Part shown: positions 53,442-62,799 of the stretch, in pieces | How positions within the stretch are numbered: position 1 is the stretch's first letter | How the letters are laid out: every line of letters begins with the position of its first letter | Made by a program: the position numbers and the translations under genes | From: Phycisphaerales bacterium | GTDB lineage: Bacteria; Planctomycetota; Phycisphaerae; Phycisphaerales; UBA1924 | Assembly: GCA_029260345.1 (NCBI GenBank) | Contig: JAJDDK010000006.1 | Location: forward strand, 62,001-126,000 | Direction of reading: 5' to 3' | Length of the DNA stretch: 64,000 nucleotides | The notes under the pieces: model-generated | Told to the model about the DNA's origin: nothing | The model's database searches: none | What the model saw: only the letters and a program-made list of their open reading frames with translations

Positions 53442-54905
53442 TTAGTCAGCGCCTTCGGTCGAGGCGTGCTCCATTTCGGAGCGGGCGACGACCAGCACGC
53501 TGTTGGTTTCACCAAAGGGATTGACCGTGATGGACGGATTTGCGGGATCAGCGATCCAGACGCCGTCGATCACGATGCGGTATTCGCAACGGCCGGGGGG
53601 CAACTCGACCAGGCCTTCGTGAAGGCCGCTGGAGGGGTTGTATCGCAGCGGTGTCGCGCTTGGGGACCAGCGATTGAATTCGCCGGCGACGGCGACGCTG
53701 GAGGTCGGGCCGGCGCGATGGCGGAAGACGACGCCTTCCGGGGAATCGAGCGGACCGAAGGAATGATCGAATGATTCGCTCCGACGATCCGGCGCGCTTG
53801 CTGGCGTTTCCACTCTCTTTGTGGTCGCCGTTGCGGCGGTGCTGGTCGACGAACGGGAAACGTCAGGGTCTGCCGTGAGTTTGGCCTGAAGAAAGGCGCC
53901 GCGTTCAAGCAACTGACGGGCGCGCATGGCGAGTTCCGCGGCGCGGCTGACGATTGGATCGCTTTCAGGCTGGGTCGTTGTGCGTGTTTCAGTTCGCTGT
54001 TCGGGCGCGCTGACTTCGGTGGGGCCATCAAGAATGTCGGAGTAGGGCTTCGGTTCGATGGTTGAAGCGCTGGGACGCAGCGGACGCACCGGTTGGGTGG
54101 GCGGGACAAAGCGGTCTTCATCGAGGATTGGCGCCGCGCGGCCGAGGAGCCACGACGCGAGGTCGGAGTAATCCTGAGCGCCGATCGAATGCGGGGCGTA
54201 TTCCACGACAGGCTGACCCATGGACGCGGCATCCTTGAGTTTGGAGTCGAGCCGAATTGTGGTCGGGATGACGCGATCGCCGAACCGGCGCTTGAGTTCG
54301 GCGAGAAGTTCATTGCCGAGCGAACTGTTCTCGTCGTGCATAGTGACGAGCAGGCGATACGGCGTGACGCCGCCAAGACGCTTGGCGAGGGCGCGGATGG
54401 TGTTGATCTGACGGCCGGCGCCCTGCAGCGAAAAGAAGCCGGTTTCGACGGGGATGATGACTTCGTCGGCGGCGCGGAGGGCGTTGAAAGTGAGCAGGCC
54501 GATTGACGGCGGGCAGTCGATCAGGCACACGTCGTAGCGATCACGCCAGGCGTCGAAGGCGCGGGAGAGTCGTTCGTCGCGATCTTCGGCGTCGGCGATG
54601 CCGCCGCGCATGGCTTCGAGCCCGGCCAGCCGCACTGAGCTTGGCGCGAGATCAAGATTCTTTCTGATTCGCCAGAGCAGGCGTGTTTCGTCCACGGGTT
54701 GCGTCGGCGTGGCGAGCATCGCGTCGCCGATGTGGAGGTCGATGCGATCCTCTGGGATGGCAAGACCGGCGGCGCAGTGGGACTGCGGGTCCATATCGAC
54801 GAGGAGTGTTCGTTCGCCGAAGCGAGCCAGAACGCCCGCGAGGTTGATGGCGGACGTTGTTTTGCCGCATCCGCCCTTTTGGTTCACGATCGCAATGGTC
54901 CGCAC
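53442..54905 (-). CDS. ParA/Soj-type ATPase fused to C-terminal CBM48/AMPK glycogen-binding-like domain
   Basis: 487 aa. The GTG start at 54905 is fixed by AAGGAGG at 54912-54918 (6-nt spacing). Residues 1-260: deviant Walker A NQKGGCGKTTSAINLAG, TLLVDMDPQSHCAAGL, and VCLIDCPPSIGLLTFNAL, all expected of chromosome- or cargo-partitioning ATPases. Residues of about 265-380 are a polar linker with an AELAMRARQLLERGAFLQA helix. Residues of about 390-475 form an E-set/CBM48-like domain (VAVAGEFNRWSP, GLVELPPGRCEYRIVIDGVW, NPSITVNPFG). ATPase partners usually position DNA, plasmids or protein clusters; a polysaccharide-binding-like tail suggests polar, storage-granule or carbohydrate-linked cargo, which is inference. 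Confidence 0.9.
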   Translation of the reverse strand: MRTIAIVNQKGGCGKTTSAINLAGVLARFGERTLLVDMDPQSHCAAGLAIPEDRIDLHIGDAMLATPTQPVDETRLLWRIRKNLDLAPSSVRLAGLEAMRGGIADAEDRDERLSRAFDAWRDRYDVCLIDCPPSIGLLTFNALRAADEVIIPVETGFFSLQGAGRQINTIRALAKRLGGVTPYRLLVTMHDENSSLGNELLAELKRRFGDRVIPTTIRLDSKLKDAASMGQPVVEYAPHSIGAQDYSDLASWLLGRAAPILDEDRFVPPTQPVRPLRPSASTIEPKPYSDILDGPTEVSAPEQRTETRTTTQPESDPIVSRAAELAMRARQLLERGAFLQAKLTADPDVSRSSTSTAATATTKRVETPASAPDRRSESFDHSFGPLDSPEGVVFRHRAGPTSSVAVAGEFNRWSPSATPLRYNPSSGLHEGLVELPPGRCEYRIVIDGVWIADPANPSITVNPFGETNSVLVVARSEMEHASTEGAD

Positions 54906-54946
54906 GTGACGCCTCCTTAGCGCGAGAAATCGGGATCGGACCGACA

Positions 54947-54976
54947 TTCGCGGCGCGAAGCCATCGCGCCGGCGAA
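54947..54976 (-). other. Hairpin in the leader of the ParA-CBM48 gene
   Basis: TTCGCGGCGCGA (54947-54958) pairs with TCGCGCCGGCGAA (54964-54976) apart from one bulged G, with a 5-nt loop. It lies about 40-70 nt upstream of the GTG start, between aroB and this gene. No T-run follows. It could be a weak attenuator or the 3' end of the aroB transcript. Confidence 0.4.
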
Positions 54977-55055
54977 CGAACCCCGGTCTTCCTGTGCTAT
55001 CGGGTCGCAAGCGCCAGATGCTTTGAATGTGGCAAATTTGGGGGGTGAAAGGGGG

Positions 55056-56231
55056 TCAGTCGCGTGCGCGGATCGCGGCGAGCCCGGCGCGGATTGAGTC
55101 CTCCGGCACATCATTGATGACGATGGCGCCATCGGATTCGACGGGGAGGACCAGACGCAACCGGCCGCCAGTAACTTTCTTGTCGTGATGCATGGAGCTG
55201 AGAATCTCATCGTCAGAGGGCAGCCCAGCCAGTGCAATGGGGAGCCCTGCTTGTGCGACGGCGTCTCGAATCACGCTCTCAGTGCTTCGGTCGAGGTTGC
55301 CGAAATGGGCGCTAGTCGCGGCCGCCGCGACCAGGCCGATGGCGACGGCCTCACCATGAAGGAGGGGCGCCTTGGCAGGATCGCCGTCCGGTGAGAGGTG
55401 GGGGATGGTCTCAATCGCATGCGCAAAGGTGTGGCCGAGATTCAGGAGCGCGCGTCCGCCTTTGGAAATCGCCTCTTCGCGCTCGTCCGTTTCAACGACT
55501 CGCGCCTTGACCGCGACGTTGCGCGTCACGAGTTCGCTCAGGCACTGTTCGTCGCGGCAATGCAGTCGTGGAAGATTTGCAATCGTCCAATCGAAAAGTT
55601 CGGCGTCTGTGGTGGCCGCGATCAGCCCGTGCTTCAGACACTCGGCGAAGCCGGCGCGAAGCTGGCGATCCGGCAATGAGCGAAGCGCCGCGATGTCGGC
55701 GATGACGAGTCGGGGTTGCCAAAAGGCGCCGGCCATGTTTTTCAGAAGATGCCCATCAAGGGTGAGATTCACGCCGGTCTTGCCGCCCACACTGGCGTCC
55801 ACCATGGAGAGCAGCGTGGTCGGACACTGAATGACCGGCACGCCTCGGCGGTAAGTCGCGGCGACGAATCCGGCGACGTCGCCCACGATGCCGCCCCCGA
55901 TGGCGATGACAGGGTCGGTGCGTTCGTGCCTGGTGCACGCGATGGCTTCGAGCAGGCGCTCAACGGTGGCGAGGGATTTGTCTTTTTCACTGGCGATGGC
56001 CGAATCGCGCGTGACGGTGAATCCGGCGGTCTTCAGCGATGCGAGGGCAGGCGCGACGAACTCCTCGGGCAGTCCGTCATCGATCACGACAAAAGCGCGG
56101 GAGGCGCGATCGTCTATCAAAATGTTGCGCATTCGGCGGCCGAGCGCTGTGAGCAACTCCATCCCGATTTCAACGCGATAGGAGCGCTCGCTGAGCGCCA
56201 CGTCAACGTGATGTGCCGATGGCGTGCTCAT
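55056..56231 (-). CDS. aroB: 3-dehydroquinate synthase
   Basis: Second step of the shikimate pathway, converting DAHP to 3-dehydroquinate with NAD and zinc. The 391-aa protein has [67 protein letters not shown] and HGEAVAIGL. Start ATG 56231 overlaps the guaA stop (ATGA), so the two are translationally coupled; a GTG two codons earlier is possible. A 150-bp leader separates it from the ParA gene downstream. Confidence 0.96.
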   Translation of the reverse strand: MSTPSAHHVDVALSERSYRVEIGMELLTALGRRMRNILIDDRASRAFVVIDDGLPEEFVAPALASLKTAGFTVTRDSAIASEKDKSLATVERLLEAIACTRHERTDPVIAIGGGIVGDVAGFVAATYRRGVPVIQCPTTLLSMVDASVGGKTGVNLTLDGHLLKNMAGAFWQPRLVIADIAALRSLPDRQLRAGFAECLKHGLIAATTDAELFDWTIANLPRLHCRDEQCLSELVTRNVAVKARVVETDEREEAISKGGRALLNLGHTFAHAIETIPHLSPDGDPAKAPLLHGEAVAIGLVAAAATSAHFGNLDRSTESVIRDAVAQAGLPIALAGLPSDDEILSSMHHDKKVTGGRLRLVLPVESDGAIVINDVPEDSIRAGLAAIRARD

Positions 56232-57793
56232 TCCCACTCAATAGTGGCAGGTGGCTTCGAGGAGATGTCGTACACGACACGATTGACGCCGCGCACTTCG
56301 TTGATGATCCGGTTCGAGACGCGGGCCAGCAATTCGTGCGGCAGGCGGGCCCAGTCGGCCGTCATGAAATCCTGGGTCTCCACGGCTCGGAGCGCGACGA
56401 CGTTCTCATACGTGCGGCCGTCACCCATCACTCCGACGCTTTGCACCGGAAGCAGGACAGCGAAAACTTGGGAAAGCTGTCGGTACAGATTCGCGGCCAC
56501 GATTTCTTCAAGGAGAATCTCATCGCATTCGCGCACGACGTCGAGTTTCTCCCGCGTTATTTCACTCAGCACGCGAACGGCGAGTCCCGGACCGGGGAAC
56601 GGGTGACGCCAGATGAGTTGGTCGGGCAGGCCGAGCACGGCGCCTAGCTTGCGGACTTCATCCTTGAAGAGGTCGCGCAACGGTTCGACCAGATCAAAGC
56701 CGAGGTCTTTCGGCAGGCCGCCGACGTTGTGGTGCAGCTTAATGTTGGCGCTTTGGCCGGCGTGACCGTGCCCCGACTCGATGACATCGGGGTACAGCGT
56801 CCCTTGGGCGAGAAATTTGGCGCCTTTGAGTGACTCAGCTTCCGCTTTGAACACTTCGACAAAACGATTGCCGATGCGCCTGCGTTTTTCCTGCGGGTCG
56901 GTCACGCCGCTGAGATCGGACAGGAACTGTTCGCTGGCGTCGACCACGCGCAGGTCGAGGTCAAAGTGATCGCGGAACGCAGATTCGACCAAGGCCCGTT
57001 CGTTCTTGCGAAGAAGCCCGTTGTCAACGAAGACGCAGGTGAGCTGGCGACCGATGGCTTTGGAAAGCAAAGCCGCGCACACGGAGGAATCCACGCCGCC
57101 GGAGAGGCCGCAAATCACGCGGTCGTCGCCGATGCGCTCGCGCATGCGCTCGCATTCGACTTCGAGGAAGTCGCTCATGCGCCAGCCGCCGGAGCAGTGG
57201 CAGATTTCGTAGAGGAAATTTCGAAGGATGTCGACGCCGTGCGGGGTGTGCGTGACTTCCGGGTGGAACTGCACGCCGTACACCGGCAAGGACTTGTGCC
57301 GCACTGCTGCATGGGGGCATGTTTCAGTCGCGGCGATGGTGATCAGGTCGTCATTGACATCGCGCACCTGATCGCCGTGGCTCATCCACACTGTCGTGCG
57401 TTCCGGGATCGCCGAGAGCAGGTCGGACGAGTCAGCGATCGTGAGCGAAGCGCGCCCGAATTCACGCGAGGACGCCTGATCAATCGCACACCCAAGCTGC
57501 AAGCACGCGATCTGCATTCCGTAACAAATGCCGAGGACTGGAATGCCAAGTTTGAAAATGTCGGGATCACACGCCGGGGCGCCTTCGGCATACACGCTGG
57601 CCGGGCCGCCGGAAAGGATCAGTCCCTTTGGTTTGAGCGCGGCAAGTTCCGCTGCGGAGCTATCCGGCGCCACGAGCAGCGAAAACACGCCCTCTTCGCG
57701 CACGCGCCGGGCGATGAGCTGGGCGGTCTGTCCGCCGAAGTCCAGTACGGGGACGATTTCGTCGTGCGGGAGCGATTCGCGCTTCACGGTCAT
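56228..57793 (-). CDS. guaA: GMP synthase (glutamine-hydrolysing)
   Basis: Converts XMP to GMP using glutamine and ATP. The glutaminase domain is first: [24 protein letters not shown] nucleophile, and [11 protein letters not shown]. Then the ATP pyrophosphatase P-loop [27 protein letters not shown] and the C-terminal dimerisation domain ending KPPATIEWE, the conserved C-terminus. Length 521 aa is normal. Divergent lipoprotein gene about 100 bp away. Confidence 0.97.
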   Translation of the reverse strand: MTVKRESLPHDEIVPVLDFGGQTAQLIARRVREEGVFSLLVAPDSSAAELAALKPKGLILSGGPASVYAEGAPACDPDIFKLGIPVLGICYGMQIACLQLGCAIDQASSREFGRASLTIADSSDLLSAIPERTTVWMSHGDQVRDVNDDLITIAATETCPHAAVRHKSLPVYGVQFHPEVTHTPHGVDILRNFLYEICHCSGGWRMSDFLEVECERMRERIGDDRVICGLSGGVDSSVCAALLSKAIGRQLTCVFVDNGLLRKNERALVESAFRDHFDLDLRVVDASEQFLSDLSGVTDPQEKRRRIGNRFVEVFKAEAESLKGAKFLAQGTLYPDVIESGHGHAGQSANIKLHHNVGGLPKDLGFDLVEPLRDLFKDEVRKLGAVLGLPDQLIWRHPFPGPGLAVRVLSEITREKLDVVRECDEILLEEIVAANLYRQLSQVFAVLLPVQSVGVMGDGRTYENVVALRAVETQDFMTADWARLPHELLARVSNRIINEVRGVNRVVYDISSKPPATIEWE

Positions 57794-57893
57794 TGCGGGT
57801 CACGGTCCTCAGTTTGGGGGAAACGGAGAGTGTAGGCGCCGCCGCGCATTGTCGTCGGGCCACAACGACGAGTCGCGGCTACCATCCGGGCTG

Positions 57894-58274
57894 ATGCAAC
57901 GCGGATGCCCCTTCATCGCGATCGCTGTCTTCGTCACCGGATGCTCCGGACCACCCCTTCAACCGGGGTTTGAGTCCGTCGATCCGCAAGAGCGGACGGC
58001 GGCGCTCCTGAAGGCGGCTCGAGCCGGCGATTCGTCGGCGACGCCCGAACTCATCATCATGCTGGACTCCAGCGACCCGGCCGAGCGAATGCTCGCCGAT
58101 GAAGCGCTCAAGCGATTGACAGGGCAGGACTTCGGGTATCGGCATTATGATCCGGCCTGGAAACGACAGCCGTCGGTCGACGCATGGAAGGATTGGTGGC
58201 AGGGGCAGGATGAGCCGACCTCATTTGCGCAGCAAAGCATGATTGAGGGCGGCGGAGCCATGGAGGCGCCATGA
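57894..58274 (+). CDS. Small lipoprotein, HEAT-like repeat
   Basis: 126 aa from ATG 57894. Lipobox FVTGCS gives a lipidation site at about residue 17. The mature part has one helical repeat (ATPELIIMLDSSDPAERMLA) followed by FGYRHYDPAWKRQPSVDAW, similar to short HEAT-containing planctomycete proteins. It ends in ATGA overlap with the RsbW-like gene, so it is translationally coupled. Role unknown, likely periplasmic and membrane-anchored. A longer frame starting at 57528 is antisense to guaA and rejected. Confidence 0.7.
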   Translation: MQRGCPFIAIAVFVTGCSGPPLQPGFESVDPQERTAALLKAARAGDSSATPELIIMLDSSDPAERMLADEALKRLTGQDFGYRHYDPAWKRQPSVDAWKDWWQGQDEPTSFAQQSMIEGGGAMEAP

Positions 58275-58759
58275 CAAAATCCGAGTTCAATTCGCCCCAT
58301 GTGCATCTGCAACTAGTCAGTCAGCCGCGGTACCTCTGCGGCGCGCGCGAAATGATTCTGGCGACGATGGCCCGGTTCGGATTCAACGACTTGGCCTGCT
58401 CCCAGATCGCGCTGGCGGTGGATGAAGCGCTCGCCAACGTGATTTGCCACGGCTACAAGCGCCAGCCAACAGGCATGATCTGGGTGTCCATCTGGCCACT
58501 CAACGAGGGCGACGATGCCTCAGTCGGCGGCGCCCGCATCATGATCGAAGATGAAGCGTGCCAGGTGGAGCCGGAGCAAATCAAGGGGCGGGATCTTGAA
58601 GAGATTCGGCCCGGTGGCCTTGGCGTTCACATCATTCGTGAAGTGATGGACGTGGTGGAGTACACCAAACGCGACGGCTGCGGCATGCGCCTCGTTCTTG
58701 AGAAACGGCTCGAAGGGAATCAAGCCGGCGACAACAATTCGAAGTGCAGCGACGATTGA
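58271..58759 (+). CDS. RsbW-like ATP-binding protein (HATPase_c)
   Basis: 162 aa. GHKL motifs are IALAVDEALANVICHGYKR (N-box), IEDEACQVEPEQIKGRD (G1 box, with aspartate in the usual DxGxG place replaced) and GGLGVHIIREVMDVVEY. The D-x-G core of G1 is less clear than in the 20255-20683 protein, reading DEA rather than DxG. Such proteins act as anti-sigma kinases or regulators. It is coupled to the lipoprotein gene (ATGA) and precedes mlaE by 16 bp. Confidence 0.8.
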   Translation: MTKSEFNSPHVHLQLVSQPRYLCGAREMILATMARFGFNDLACSQIALAVDEALANVICHGYKRQPTGMIWVSIWPLNEGDDASVGGARIMIEDEACQVEPEQIKGRDLEEIRPGGLGVHIIREVMDVVEYTKRDGCGMRLVLEKRLEGNQAGDNNSKCSDD

Positions 58760-58775
58760 CGCACGAGGCCTACGT

Positions 58776-59615
58776 ATGACGACCGCCACGCACAAATCGC
58801 GCCGTTCACTTCCAGTCGCCTTGGTCGAAGGCACGGGCGCCAAGACGCTCGGAGCGCTGGCCAACATCGGCGTGGCGTGGGACCTGCTTGGTCGGACCAG
58901 TTACTGGGTCGGACGTTCCTTCGTGACGACCAAGAGCCGCGTCGATCCCGATGAAATTTGCGCGCAGATCATTCGACTCGGCGTGCGCAGCATTTTTATT
59001 GTGATGCTGGTGTGCGCCGCGGTGGGATTCATTCTTGGCTTGCAGATGGCGCCGCCGCTGCAAGAGCTTGGTCAAGTGGAGCTGGTGCCGAACATCATCG
59101 GCGTTGCAGTGTTGCGCGAGCTTGGACCGCTGATCGCCGCGATCGTGCTAATCGGTTTTGCCGGCGCCTCGATCGCGGCGGAGATTGGCACGATGGTGGT
59201 GGGTGAAGAGATCGAAGCGCTTGAAGTCCACGCGCTCAACCCGATTCGGCTGCTGGTGGCGCCGCGTATTCTCGCGACGACGGTGAGCATGACGTGCCTT
59301 GCGGTCATGGCGGACACCATTGCGATCGCCGCCGGTTTGGCGCTCGGTGTGCTGGTGCTGGATATTCCGGCGCAGACCTACATCAACAACACGCTGCATC
59401 AGGTCGGGCCGATTGACTTTGTGACCGGACTGGTGAAAGCGAGCGTGTTCGGGCTGCTCATCGGTTTGATCGCGTGCAGCAATGGCCTGCGTGTTTCGGG
59501 AGGCGCCTCCGGAGTGGGTGACGCGACTACGCTGACCGTCGTGCAGTCAATCGTTGCGATCATCATCGCGGACCTGATCTTCACGACGATTTTCTACGCG
59601 CTCGGCTGGGTCTGA
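58776..59615 (+). CDS. mlaE: MlaE/YrbE-type ABC transporter permease
   Basis: Membrane component of a lipid-asymmetry (phospholipid) ABC transporter. From ATG 58776 the protein is 279 aa with five or six hydrophobic segments. The MlaE core is LVPNIIGVAVLRELGPLIAA and FAGASIAAEIGTMVVGEEIE, followed by ALNPIRLLVAPRILA. A GAGG at 58765-58768 supports the start. No MlaF ATPase or MlaD substrate-binding gene follows; the next gene is on the opposite strand. So the partners must lie elsewhere, or the gene is an orphan. Confidence 0.88.
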   Translation: MTTATHKSRRSLPVALVEGTGAKTLGALANIGVAWDLLGRTSYWVGRSFVTTKSRVDPDEICAQIIRLGVRSIFIVMLVCAAVGFILGLQMAPPLQELGQVELVPNIIGVAVLRELGPLIAAIVLIGFAGASIAAEIGTMVVGEEIEALEVHALNPIRLLVAPRILATTVSMTCLAVMADTIAIAAGLALGVLVLDIPAQTYINNTLHQVGPIDFVTGLVKASVFGLLIGLIACSNGLRVSGGASGVGDATTLTVVQSIVAIIIADLIFTTIFYALGWV

Positions 59616-59624
59616 ATCGCCTGA

Positions 59625-60596
59625 TCACATGCGGTAATCGATCGGACGCTCAAGCCGCGCTGCTAGTTCGTGCAATCCAACGGCGCCGGCGAATCCAACC
59701 ACCGCGACGAGTGTGATCGCAATGCCTTCATTGGTGTGCCCTTGTCCGAGAAGCCAGGCGCCGCCGTAGAGCGCCAGCCAAAAGGCGCCAAAGCGCATCA
59801 CGCGATCCGCCGCATGCCGGCTCGGGCCTTTTCGTGCAATTCGATACACCAGCGCTGCGAAAACCAGCGCAAGCGCGCCGACCAAGATGGCGCCGGTGTT
59901 CCCCGCCCAGTCCGGCCAAATACTTCCGGTGCGCCACAGGCCGACACCGAGCAAGGCGCCCGACCAAAACAACCAGCCAACCGTCGCGGCGATCATCGAT
60001 CGGCGTGTGAGTGGGGGCCTCCCGCCCGCGAGCGTGTGTGTCACGGCGGAAACGGCAAGGCCGTGCGTCATCACAATCCAGACCGGCCAAACAAATGCGA
60101 GCTGCGGGTTTGGGATGAACATATGCATCGCATAGATCAATCCGAGCAGTACGACGCGCACCGACGGGAAGTGCCGTCCGGCAAAGTTGTAAAAAAGGAT
60201 GGCCAACGCCACGACGAGCAGAGCGCGGACACTCCAGAGGCTCAGCATCGTCGCACCAAGCCCTGCCGCGACGAGTGAGCACGTCGTCACAGCGACGGCC
60301 GCTTCGGCGCTCAGCGCGCCGGAGGCGATGGGCCGGTCCGGACGCAAGGCACGATCGCGCCGCACGTCGAGGACGTCATTGCCCGCGGCGGCGAAGCCGT
60401 ACAGCCCCGTGGCGATAAGAAAGCCACCAAACAGATCATACCAGACGGATCCCGTCACCAGCGCGGATCGTGCAGCTTCTTCGGGCGTGGCGCGTGTCCA
60501 GAGAATGACGAACCACACATTGGCGACGGCGCCAAAGGCGCTCGTGACGCGCGTCAGCCGCAAGGCCGGGGCCAGTCTGGCGAGGGATCGAAGCAT
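59625..60596 (-). CDS. UbiA-family prenyltransferase-like membrane protein
   Basis: 323 aa, about eight to nine hydrophobic segments. The first aspartate motif is present in NDVLDVRRDRALRPDRPIAS, a UbiA hallmark. The second aspartate-rich motif expected in cytoplasmic loop 6-7 is not obvious (the loop reads HTLAGGRPPLTRRS). Members transfer isoprenoid chains to aromatic acceptors, e.g. in quinone synthesis. The SCO3242/EboC-type subfamily is an alternative. Convergent with mlaE and divergent from ribH. Confidence 0.75.
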   Translation of the reverse strand: MLRSLARLAPALRLTRVTSAFGAVANVWFVILWTRATPEEAARSALVTGSVWYDLFGGFLIATGLYGFAAAGNDVLDVRRDRALRPDRPIASGALSAEAAVAVTTCSLVAAGLGATMLSLWSVRALLVVALAILFYNFAGRHFPSVRVVLLGLIYAMHMFIPNPQLAFVWPVWIVMTHGLAVSAVTHTLAGGRPPLTRRSMIAATVGWLFWSGALLGVGLWRTGSIWPDWAGNTGAILVGALALVFAALVYRIARKGPSRHAADRVMRFGAFWLALYGGAWLLGQGHTNEGIAITLVAVVGFAGAVGLHELAARLERPIDYRM

Positions 60597-60668
60597 GCGG
60601 GGCGGATCCTACTGGCGCCGCGTGTGCCCGGCTCGCTTGAGGGACATGGCGACCCTACGATCGCCCGC

Positions 60669-61154
60669 ATGAGCAAAGGCCCGGGTCAATCCATCGACGA
60701 TCTCGACGCGCGGCGATTGCGCATCGCTATCGTCGCCTCGCGGTTCAATGCGTCAATTGTTGATCTGATGCTCGCCGGCGCCGAGTCCGAATTCCTTCGA
60801 TGTGGCGGCGAAAAGGATCGACTGCACGTCGTGCGCGTGCCCGGCGCCTTCGAATTGCCCGTCGTCGCGGCGGCTCTGGCGCGGACGGAAGATTTTGACG
60901 CGATCCTTGCGCTGGGCTGCCTCATCAAAGGCGAAACGGTGCACGATCGAGTGATTGCGGACGCAGTGGCACAAGGTCTGGTGCAGATCGGAATCGATAC
61001 AGGAATTCCGGTGCTCTTTGGTGTCTTGACGGTGGACACCTTCGAGCAGGCCAAAGCGCGTGCCGAGGGTGGTCGCAGTGGAAAAGGCGCCGAGTGTATG
61101 GCTGCCGCGATTGAAACGGTGGCGGCGCTCGACGCCCTACGACAGTCGGTGTGA
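60669..61154 (+). CDS. ribH: 6,7-dimethyl-8-ribityllumazine synthase
   Basis: Penultimate step of riboflavin synthesis, forming lumazine from ArP and 3,4-dihydroxybutanone phosphate. The 161-aa protein shows IVASRFNASIVDLMLAGA, the VRVPGAFELPVVAAAL motif, GCLIKGETVHDRVI and FGVLTVDTFEQAKARA. Start 60669 (MSKGPG); a longer frame from a GTG at 60624 is less likely. Its stop lies just before nusB, a common ribH-nusB pairing. Confidence 0.95.
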   Translation: MSKGPGQSIDDLDARRLRIAIVASRFNASIVDLMLAGAESEFLRCGGEKDRLHVVRVPGAFELPVVAAALARTEDFDAILALGCLIKGETVHDRVIADAVAQGLVQIGIDTGIPVLFGVLTVDTFEQAKARAEGGRSGKGAECMAAAIETVAALDALRQSV

Positions 61155-61168
61155 GAGGAGCAGTCAGC

Positions 61169-61630
61169 GTGGCGACGTCCCGGGATATTCGACGGCTTGC
61201 GCTTCAGGCGCTGTATCAACTCGATGCGCGCAATGGCGACGTCGATGCCGTGCGCACTACGGTCATCGAAGGGGCGGATGAGGGTCGCGTGAAGTTCAGC
61301 GATGAAGAGGCAAATCGGGCGCTTGAACTCGCGTCCGGCGCGTACGAATCTCGCGCCACGACGGATGCACTGGTTCAGGAACTGGCGCCGACGTGGCCGG
61401 CATCGCGTCAGCCCGCGATCGATCGGGCCATCCTGCGGCTCGCGCATTTCGAAATGACGTCAGGCGCGGCGCCTCCCAAAGTGGCGGTGAACGAAGCCGT
61501 GGAGCTTGCGAAACTCTTCAGCACGGAGCGTTCGCCGGCGTTCATCAATGGGGTGCTCGACAAACTGCTCAAGCAAGTGCTTCGATCACCGGATGCCGCG
61601 GCTGAGCCAACCGCAACGCCCGACGGCTGA
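61169..61630 (+). CDS. nusB: Transcription antitermination factor NusB
   Basis: All-helical rRNA antitermination protein. Start is GTG 61169 (VATSRD), because GAGGAG at 61155-61160 sits 8 nt upstream; a GTG at 61151 overlapping the ribH stop codon is less well placed. Motifs: RRLALQALYQLDAR, PAIDRAILRLAHFEM, and KVAVNEAVELAKLFSTERSPAFINGVLDKL (last two in part). 153 aa is usual. Followed by ftsY 33 bp later. Confidence 0.95.
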   Translation: MATSRDIRRLALQALYQLDARNGDVDAVRTTVIEGADEGRVKFSDEEANRALELASGAYESRATTDALVQELAPTWPASRQPAIDRAILRLAHFEMTSGAAPPKVAVNEAVELAKLFSTERSPAFINGVLDKLLKQVLRSPDAAAEPTATPDG

Positions 61631-61663
61631 TCCTTCGGCCTCGATCGCTAGGATCACGTTGAT

Positions 61664-62608
61664 ATGGCAGTTTTCAAAAATGTTGTTTCCCGAATTTCGA
61701 AGGGGCTGCGCCGCACACGCGAGGCCCTGACTGGATCGTTGCGATCCGTGCTCGCCGGGCGAGCGCTCGATGAGGATCTCATCAAGGAAATTGAAGCGCG
61801 GCTGATTCAGGCGGATGTGGGCGTGAAGACCACCCGCAAGCTCGTTGATTCGATTCGCACAGATTGGAAAGCGGGCACACTGACGCGCGGCGACGACGTG
61901 ATCGATCACCTCAAATTGCAGCTCAAAGCGATGTGGCCTGATGCGGATCGATCACTTCAATTCGCAACGCCGGAAAACGGCGAGAAGACGCCAACCGTCA
62001 TTCTGGTTGCCGGCATAAACGGTTCCGGGAAAACCACCAGCGTGGCAAAGCTCGCCAACCTCATGCGCAAATCGGGGCGCACGGTGCTGCTTGGCGCCTG
62101 CGACACATTCCGCGCCGGGGCAGTGAAGCAATTGGAAATCTGGTCCGATCGTCTGGACGTTGACATCGTGCGCGGGCAGGAAGGTGGAGATCCAGCGGCG
62201 GTTGCCTTCGATGCCTGCGATGCAGCCGTGGCGCGCGGCGTTGATGTTTTGATCATCGACACCGCCGGACGACTGCACACGCAAGATCCGCTGATGCGAC
62301 AGCTCACGAAGATTCGTGATGTGGTGGCGCGCCGTATTCCTGGGGCGCCGCACGAAGTGATCCTAGTGCTGGATGCAACGAGCGGTCAGAACGCGCTGCG
62401 CCAAGCCGAAGAATTCACTCGAGCGATTGACGTCACCGGACTGATGCTGGCGAAGCTCGACGGTACGGCCAGGGGCGGGGCCGCCATTGCCGTCCGCGAA
62501 TCAACGGAGATCCCGGTCAAATTTATTGGCCTTGGGGAAACCCCGGACGACATTGAGCTTTTCGACCCGGAGGCTTTCATTGAAGCCATGTTCGCCGACG
62601 AAGGCTGA
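61664..62608 (+). CDS. ftsY: Signal recognition particle receptor FtsY
   Basis: SRP GTPase docking nascent-chain complexes at the membrane. The 314-aa protein lacks the long acidic N-terminal (A) domain of some orthologues. NG-domain motifs: GINGSGKTTSVAKLA, DTFRAGAVKQLEIW, DTAGRLHTQDPLMRQL, and KLDGTARGG, with GLGETPDDIELFDPEAF at the end. The membrane-interacting helix MAVFKNVVSRISKGL starts the protein. Confidence 0.97.
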   Translation: MAVFKNVVSRISKGLRRTREALTGSLRSVLAGRALDEDLIKEIEARLIQADVGVKTTRKLVDSIRTDWKAGTLTRGDDVIDHLKLQLKAMWPDADRSLQFATPENGEKTPTVILVAGINGSGKTTSVAKLANLMRKSGRTVLLGACDTFRAGAVKQLEIWSDRLDVDIVRGQEGGDPAAVAFDACDAAVARGVDVLIIDTAGRLHTQDPLMRQLTKIRDVVARRIPGAPHEVILVLDATSGQNALRQAEEFTRAIDVTGLMLAKLDGTARGGAAIAVRESTEIPVKFIGLGETPDDIELFDPEAFIEAMFADEG

Positions 62609-62799
62609 GATGGTTTGGGGCGTTTTCGGACGAATCTTTCGGACGTCTGAATCCGGAACGAGCATTGGTTCGTATCGAGTTGCGAGCTAGAATTCTGGTG
62701 AGGCTCCCGCTGGGTGAGTCCATAGGACGGATCGAGAGAAGTCCGCGCACAGGGGTGGCCCTGTTGGCGCTCGACATTCGCAGAACGGGAGGAAGAGGC

